Origin: an uncultured Flavobacteriales bacterium
GTDB taxonomy: Bacteria > Bacteroidota > Bacteroidia > Flavobacteriales_D > Crocinitomicaceae
Reading direction: 5' to 3'
Assembly: GCA_903899795.1 (NCBI GenBank)
Contig: CAIUKX010000442.1
Coordinates: 1 to 12,598, forward strand
Length of the DNA: 12,598 bases
The notes beneath the pieces were generated by a model. The model did no database searches, was not told the origin of the DNA, and saw only the letters and a list, made by a program, of their open reading frames with translations. Position 1 is the stretch's first letter. Every line of letters begins with the position of its first letter. The position numbers and the translations under genes were made by a program. This document shows, piece after piece, positions 8,459 through 12,598 of the stretch.

Positions 8459-8854
8459 ATGAAAAGTATATTTCTGGTATTGGGATTGGCTTTACTTACA
8501 CTCTCTTGTAACAAAATGAAGGATTTTCATTTATTTGGAAAGAAAAGACACCATGTTACTTGCCCGATTGTGGATGTGAAAAACGTTCCGACTGCTACAA
8601 CAACGGCTTTTAATACAAGATATTCCAGAGCAGCTTCTATTACCTGGTTTCAAAAAGGGGTAAATTACTGTGCTGTTTTCATGAATGACAATGTTCAAAC
8701 GAAATCCATCTTTGATGCGAATGGAAATTTCATTTCAGAGCATGTGAAAGGACACCATAAAGGTGGAGAATGTGGAAAACATGAAGACGATGATGACAGA
8801 GATGAGGCAAATGAATGTGAATGCCGTATCGATAATGATGGAGATGATCGGTAA
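8459..8854 (+). CDS. Putative lipoprotein, PepSY-like with acidic tail
   Basis: This 131-residue protein has a short N-terminal signal (hydrophobic 4-15) ending in LTLSC. C17 is a plausible lipidated cysteine, though the lipobox is not canonical, so a lipoprotein is likely but not certain. Residues about 43-93 (VPTATTTAFNTRYSRA, then ITWFQKG, then IFDANGNFIS) resemble the PepSY-like or BLIP-like repeats (DUF2874 type) of Bacteroidota secreted proteins: V-P-x-A, an aromatic/Tyr helix, a Trp strand, and a D-x-x-G-x turn. From residue 95 the sequence becomes a hydrophilic tail rich in His, Asp and Cys (HHKGGECGKHEDDDDRDE, then NECECRIDNDGDD), which could bind metal ions; this is inference. Non-lipid cysteines are C35, C71, C105, C120 and C122. 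The function is unknown. It stands alone after hemF and is closed by a strong terminator. Confidence 0.75.
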   Translation: MKSIFLVLGLALLTLSCNKMKDFHLFGKKRHHVTCPIVDVKNVPTATTTAFNTRYSRAASITWFQKGVNYCAVFMNDNVQTKSIFDANGNFISEHVKGHHKGGECGKHEDDDDRDEANECECRIDNDGDDR

Positions 8855-8879
8855 GGTCAAATAATTTAGAGATATAGAG

Positions 8880-8901
8880 AGCCTTTCGAGGCTTTTTTTT
8901 T
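8880..8901 (+). terminator. Rho-independent terminator with TTCG loop
   Basis: AGCCT (8880-8884) and AGGCT (8889-8893) form a perfect stem around TTCG, an especially stable RNA tetraloop, and nine T follow (8893-8901). It lies 26 bases after the lipoprotein stop codon and ends that transcription unit. Confidence 0.93.
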
Positions 8902-9338
8902 GTTTTTATAGACTTTAAACGAAAGATTGGCAGATTACAAATTGCAGATTAATTGTGTTGTTGTTTGACAGTGGCAAAGTAGAAGTAAGGTGTACGAGGT
9001 CGAGAGAAAGTTTCCATACGTTGAGAATAAAGTGCTGAAGATACCACCTAAAAAGAGCAAGAATATGTCAATTATGACGTATTTAAAGGTCATTTTTTGA
9101 AGGAATATTGAAATCGATACACGGTATTTGAATTTTTTAAGTAACCTTTTTAGGATCTTGGTTTACTTGTAGTTAAGTTGTTTTACGTTCTTTTTTTACC
9201 TTCTTAAATGTATGAATTCCTGAATTAGTACGGTACATATTTTTGCTGTTTGGCTAGATTCATGAATCAGTCCTATTGATATTATTTTATCCTTTGGTGT
9301 TGCCCTATTTTTGCGTCAACTATAGCACGCAGCACACT
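8902..9338. other. Gene-poor spacer, possible gene remnant
   Basis: No convincing gene is present. It starts with a GCAGATTA-type direct repeat (8930-8951). One plus-strand frame is open from 8969 to a TGA at 9098-9100 and, past that stop, again to a TAG at 9170-9172, giving 66 codons with a single internal stop. Part of it reads ERKFPYVENKVLKIPPKK. I recognise no family, so it could be a decayed gene or chance. Farther right there are two perfect TAnnTTTG boxes (9238-9245 and 9306-9313). Confidence 0.5.
9306..9313 (+). promoter_or_regulatory. Putative -7 element for the secreted-protein/adhesin unit
   Basis: TATTTTTG matches the Bacteroidota -7 consensus TAnnTTTG and lies 25 bases before the ATG at 9339. 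Transcription from it would begin near 9318, after the ATG at 9276, and so supports 9339 as the start of the next gene. No perfect TTTG is at -33; TTTT at 9285-9288 is the nearest candidate (17-base spacing). An identical octamer at 9238-9245 may be an alternative promoter. Confidence 0.45.
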
Positions 9339-9764
9339 ATGATTACTAAAACTATCACTCAAAAAAAGTCTTCAAAAAGGCCACAAATCTGCTTAACCGT
9401 TTTACTATTTCTTTCATGTGGAAATTCAGTTTTTGCTCAATCAGAAATCAAAGCCTCTTCCCAAGTAGTTTTTAATTCTCAGGAAACAAATTTACTGTTA
9501 GAGAAATTGGATAGAAAGATTGAAATCGTTCAGAAATTGGATCAAAAGGTAAAAGCAGATGTATGGATAAATCCTCAGGAAAAGGAAAATACAATTGTAA
9601 AATTGGATCAAGCGAAAGATGAGTTAAGGGTTTTTATTAGTAAATCGTTGGAACAGCGATGTAAACAAGAAAACAGATTGCCTGAAATTGCTGAAAAAGT
9701 AAAAGCAATTGATCCGAAGTTTGCCGAAAAGTATACTATCCAATCTGCCAAAATTCAAAAATAA
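9339..9764 (+). CDS. Small secreted helical protein, unknown function
   Basis: I do not recognise this protein. From ATG 9339 it has 141 residues: a basic N-region (KKSSKR), a hydrophobic core (about 17-26) and the export-type end GNSVFAQ, with likely cleavage near residue 33-34. C27 in LFLSC makes a lipoprotein conceivable but the lipobox is poor. The rest is charged and probably mostly helical, with spaced Leu/Ile (LLLEKLDRKIEIVQKLDQKV at 52-71) and the pair EKLDRK/QKLDQK; there is one cysteine (C108) in the mature part. The frame is open back to an ATG at 9276, but that start would put 21 hydrophobic residues before the signal peptide and would lie upstream of the predicted transcript start. 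It ends 18 bases before the large surface-protein gene, so the two are probably co-transcribed. Confidence 0.68.
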   Translation: MITKTITQKKSSKRPQICLTVLLFLSCGNSVFAQSEIKASSQVVFNSQETNLLLEKLDRKIEIVQKLDQKVKADVWINPQEKENTIVKLDQAKDELRVFISKSLEQRCKQENRLPEIAEKVKAIDPKFAEKYTIQSAKIQK

Positions 9765-9782
9765 CCACCTGATCTTACCGTA

Positions 9783-12497
9783 ATGAAAAGATTTAATATG
9801 AATTGGATTGTAGGGGTGTCAACTGTTCTATTGACGATTGGTTCTTCATTTTCACAGTCATTCTCTACTGCTTCTGGAAGCTCTTCATTTACTAGTGGGG
9901 GTTCAGTTTGTAAAAATATCACGGTAACAGGAATAAGTAGTGTTTTGAATCACGATTTAGGTTTAAAATCAGTGACGCTGAATATTACGCATCCGGATAT
10001 GTCACAGATTGATGTTTCCCTGAAGGCCCCTGACGGTACGACCTTTAGTTTGGTTGTCGGAGGATATGGTTCATACACAGGAGCAAATTTTACAAATACA
10101 GTCTTGACACAAGTAAATTCTCCAGGTGATTTGGATAACGGTACAGCACCATTCACAGGATATTTTCGTCCTAATGATTTTGACTTTGATTTTTGCAATG
10201 TAAATAACAATGTCAGAACAGGTAATGGAACCTGGCAGGTTTGTGTAACCAGTGCATATTTGGGAGGTGCCGGAATATTTGTAAATGCAACTTTAACATT
10301 CGGAACAAATGCACCTTCGGAATATGGAACGGGGGTAGCGGGAGAATCTCCGGCTTTGGCAACCTATAAATGTAATCTGACCAATTATTCAGGATGGACA
10401 AGTAAATGTTATGATAATTTAGATGTAACAGGAACAAACTTATCGAGTGTAAGTGTTGTCCCCTTTTCAATTGATAACGATTCATGGTTTAAGATTCAGC
10501 CAACAGGTTCAATTTTAACCATCAGTTTTACTGTACAAAACTGTAGTTTGAGTTATGGTGCACAATTAGTCGTATTGCGACCATTGAATAGCGGATTAAC
10601 TTCTTTCGAACAAGTACCGACTTCAAGTGGAACCAATCCATATACTGCGGGAACACATACTGAAACTATCGTGGGATTGATTCCCGGTGAACCGATTTAT
10701 ATCATGTTCGATGGTTATGCAAATGATGTGTGTGAGTATTTGATCAGTTCCTTTACTTATTCAGGGGCTTCTCCTTTATTGATTCAGGCTGAACCAAAAG
10801 CTTACTGTGCTGGTTCAGGAATAAGTTCACAAATTACAACTGAAGATATTACCTCAGCTACATACATCTGGACACCTTCAACCGGATTGAGTTCGACAAG
10901 CGTTTTCAATCCGGTTGCAAGTCCTACATCAACTACGATGTATAAAGTTACGGCAACTGATGCAGTTTCAGGGTGTGTGTTTAAAGATTCGATTACAATT
11001 ACCGTAAATCCTCTTCCGCTGACGAATGCTGGAAATGATGTAGCTATTTGTTCAGGTGCTTCAATACCACTCACCATGTCTGCTGCAGGTTTAACAACTA
11101 CAGGGGTAGAGCAATATTTCAATGCAAATGATGTTACCATCACAGACAATAATACAACTGGAGTTACTTCAACAATTACAGTTTCGGGAGTAAATCCAAC
11201 GACTTATTCGTCTTCAGTGATTGATAAAGTATGTTTGAATATTGATCATCCGGATGTGAGTGAGTTAGAAGTGAAATTGACTGCTCCAAATGGAAGTACA
11301 ATTTGGTTACATAATATGGAAGGTCAAGGACCTGATTTTATAGGGGCATGTTTTGTTCCTTCAGGTGGATCAACGATTGGATATAGTACACAAGCACCAT
11401 TATGGTCGAACTATGCCCCATATTCATCATTTACAGGAATTACTTCGGGTTCAGCAGTAAACGGAACATGGACTTTAACTGTAATTGATAATGCTACAGG
11501 AAATGTAGGTACATTACAAGATTGGACAATTCTGTTTAATGATCAAGTAACTTACACATGGTCTCCCTCTACAAACTTAAGTTCAACGGCGACTGCTTCA
11601 ACATCTGCAAATCCTACATCAACGACCACCTATACGGCAACTATCAAAGATGGAAACGGTTGTACAGCAACAGATAATGTCATCGTTACTGTAAACCCTT
11701 CACCAACTATTTCAGGTACATTAACTGTTTGTGTTGGAAGTACAACGCAATTAACCGGATCCGGAACGCCAGATGCAACTACACCTTGGGCTAGTTCCAA
11801 TTCAACTGTTGCAACTGTGTCATCAGCAGGTTTGGTAACAGGAATTGCAGCAGGTACAGCAGTGATCACTTACAAAGATAATTCAGGATGTTCTAAAACA
11901 GCTACAGTTACAGTTTATGCATTGCCAACAATTACAGGTACGCTGACAGCATGTTCAGGAGGAACGACCCAGTTGACAGGATCAGCAACTGCAAATGCAA
12001 CAACACCATGGACCAGTTCGAATACAGCAGTTGCAACCGTTTCGAATACAGGACTGGTAACCGGAGTTTCTGCGGGAACAACTACTATTACTTATATGAA
12101 TACTAACGGTTGTACGAAAACAACAACTGTTACTATTTCAGCACCCGCCATTACAGGGACTCTCACATTATGTAAATCGGGAACAACTCAACTAACAGGT
12201 TCAGGAACACCAGCAACACTTTTACCATGGTCAAGTTCAAATACATCAGTGGCAACTGTGAATTCTTCCGGTCTGGTTTCCGGATGGGCTGCAGGTACCT
12301 CAACAATAACTTATAAGGATAACAATGGCTGTACAACAACCGTTATTGTTACTGTAAATGCAGCTACAATAACAGGAAGTTCTTCCGTTTGTATTGGTTC
12401 AACAACCCAATTGACAGGTTCAGGTACACCAGCTGTATCCAATGCATGGGTAAGTTCAAACAATGCAGCTGTTACAGTTTCTAGTACAGGTCTGTGA
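9783..12497 (+). CDS. Surface adhesin-like protein, P-domains and Ig-like repeats, truncated
   Basis: The 904 residues visible encode a secreted, probably cell-surface protein. A signal peptide (1-25, ending SSFSQ) is followed by a proprotein-convertase-type P-domain (about 27-174; ITHPDMSQIDVSLKAPDGTT). A Cys-containing beta-rich domain (about 188-328) resembles those of Bacteroidota secreted proteins. A PKD/Ig-like module (about 333-410; YIWTPSTGLSS, PTSTTMYKVT, ITVNPLP) is followed by a second such module starting at ICSGASIPL (422-430). A second P-domain (about 442-586; IDHPDVSELEVKLTAPNGST, NGTWTLTVIDN) interrupts this module, which resumes at YTWSPSTNLSS (591-601). Four Ig-like (Big_2-type) repeats of 73-74 residues fill 643-904. 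The frame stops at TGA 12495-12497 inside the fourth repeat. No C-terminal type IX secretion sorting domain is seen, although such proteins usually carry one, so the gene is most likely broken or misjoined here. Confidence 0.85.
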   Translation: MKRFNMNWIVGVSTVLLTIGSSFSQSFSTASGSSSFTSGGSVCKNITVTGISSVLNHDLGLKSVTLNITHPDMSQIDVSLKAPDGTTFSLVVGGYGSYTGANFTNTVLTQVNSPGDLDNGTAPFTGYFRPNDFDFDFCNVNNNVRTGNGTWQVCVTSAYLGGAGIFVNATLTFGTNAPSEYGTGVAGESPALATYKCNLTNYSGWTSKCYDNLDVTGTNLSSVSVVPFSIDNDSWFKIQPTGSILTISFTVQNCSLSYGAQLVVLRPLNSGLTSFEQVPTSSGTNPYTAGTHTETIVGLIPGEPIYIMFDGYANDVCEYLISSFTYSGASPLLIQAEPKAYCAGSGISSQITTEDITSATYIWTPSTGLSSTSVFNPVASPTSTTMYKVTATDAVSGCVFKDSITITVNPLPLTNAGNDVAICSGASIPLTMSAAGLTTTGVEQYFNANDVTITDNNTTGVTSTITVSGVNPTTYSSSVIDKVCLNIDHPDVSELEVKLTAPNGSTIWLHNMEGQGPDFIGACFVPSGGSTIGYSTQAPLWSNYAPYSSFTGITSGSAVNGTWTLTVIDNATGNVGTLQDWTILFNDQVTYTWSPSTNLSSTATASTSANPTSTTTYTATIKDGNGCTATDNVIVTVNPSPTISGTLTVCVGSTTQLTGSGTPDATTPWASSNSTVATVSSAGLVTGIAAGTAVITYKDNSGCSKTATVTVYALPTITGTLTACSGGTTQLTGSATANATTPWTSSNTAVATVSNTGLVTGVSAGTTTITYMNTNGCTKTTTVTISAPAITGTLTLCKSGTTQLTGSGTPATLLPWSSSNTSVATVNSSGLVSGWAAGTSTITYKDNNGCTTTVIVTVNAATITGSSSVCIGSTTQLTGSGTPAVSNAWVSSNNAAVTVSSTGL
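11709..12494 (+). repeat. Four tandem Ig-like repeat units, last one partial
   Basis: Units are 11709-11930 (74 codons), 11931-12149 (73), 12150-12368 (73) and 12369-12494 (42 codons, cut). Each begins I(T/S)G, has TTQLTGS, a Trp in PW.SSN or AW.SSN, then ATV or VTV, and the GL(V) turn. Complete units end with ITYxxxxGC and a VTV-type strand. Each complete unit has two cysteines (positions 8 and 61) that could form a disulfide. The units are alike in protein but use different codons, so they are old duplications and not recent copies. Confidence 0.88.
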
Positions 12498-12597
12498 TTA
12501 CTGAGGTTTCATCTGCACTGGTGCCCCTGATTTCACCTTCTTCAAACTGTTGGGGAGCTGGTTGGATCTCTGGTTCTTCTTTGGGCTGAAAAATGTT
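12481..12597 (-). CDS. Possible C-terminal end of a leftward gene
   Basis: Read leftward from the window edge, one frame is open for 38 codons to a TAG at 12483-12481. The peptide is acidic and rich in Pro and Gln (QPKEEPEIQPAPQQFEEG) and ends in SVITDLY. It overlaps the end of the adhesin frame by 17 bases. The last five codons and the stop lie in the adhesin repeat or right at the junction, so if the join is artificial the true C-terminus is different. No family can be named, and a second minus-strand frame is also open over most of this stretch. Confidence 0.35.
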   Translation of the reverse strand, partial: NIFQPKEEPEIQPAPQQFEEGEIRGTSADETSVITDLY

Positions 12598-12598
12598 A

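Noticed and set aside
10802..11149. Minus-strand open frames opposite the adhesin (also 9950-10210, 10213-10485, 11630-11869)
   Set aside because: Their Val/Pro/Ala-rich composition is the complement of Thr/Ser-rich repeat codons, a usual shadow effect.
11709..12494. Tandem units considered as a CRISPR array or satellite DNA
   Set aside because: The units are 219-222 bases, in frame, and conserved in protein more than in DNA, so they are protein domains.
12495..12598. A single-base frameshift as the cause of the adhesin stop
   Set aside because: Restoring the frame after 12494 gives a short peptide that soon loses any likeness to the repeat consensus and hits another stop, so a simple frameshift does not recover the repeat.

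Overview
The window looks like an AT-rich chromosomal segment from a member of the Bacteroidota, most likely Flavobacteriales; a Fluviicola/Crocinitomicaceae-like source is my inference. Four things point there: a long SecA (1125 residues) with insertions relative to the E. coli protein; promoter elements of the Bacteroidota type (TAnnTTTG at -7) instead of E. coli-type boxes; almost no Shine-Dalgarno sequences; and a LysM plus PBP1-fold protein downstream of guaA, an arrangement I associate with flavobacteria.

Layout. Bases 1-116 hold a possible last few codons of a rightward gene and the hairpin terminator of secA. secA runs leftward from 3494 to 117. A 397-base AT-rich divergent spacer carries the secA and guaA promoters. 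A rightward block follows: guaA (GMP synthase), a small REP-like palindrome, a secreted protein with three LysM domains and a PBP1-like domain, and hemF (oxygen-dependent coproporphyrinogen III oxidase), whose start overlaps the LysM gene by 8 bases. Next is a small putative lipoprotein with a PepSY-like body and an Asp/His/Cys-rich tail, closed by a strong terminator with a TTCG loop. After about 440 bases without a convincing gene comes a second rightward unit: a small secreted helical protein and, 18 bases later, a large surface protein with two P-domains, PKD/Ig-like modules and Ig-like (Big_2-type) repeats.

The first part is housekeeping (protein export, purine and haem synthesis) and ordinary. 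The accessory part is the right end. The adhesin-like gene shows a P-domain nested inside an Ig/PKD-like module, and it stops abruptly in the middle of its fourth repeat, exactly where unrelated sequence that is open on the opposite strand begins. That edge could be an assembly chimera in repeats, a truncation, or a DNA rearrangement. No tRNA, rRNA, CRISPR array or transposase gene was seen.
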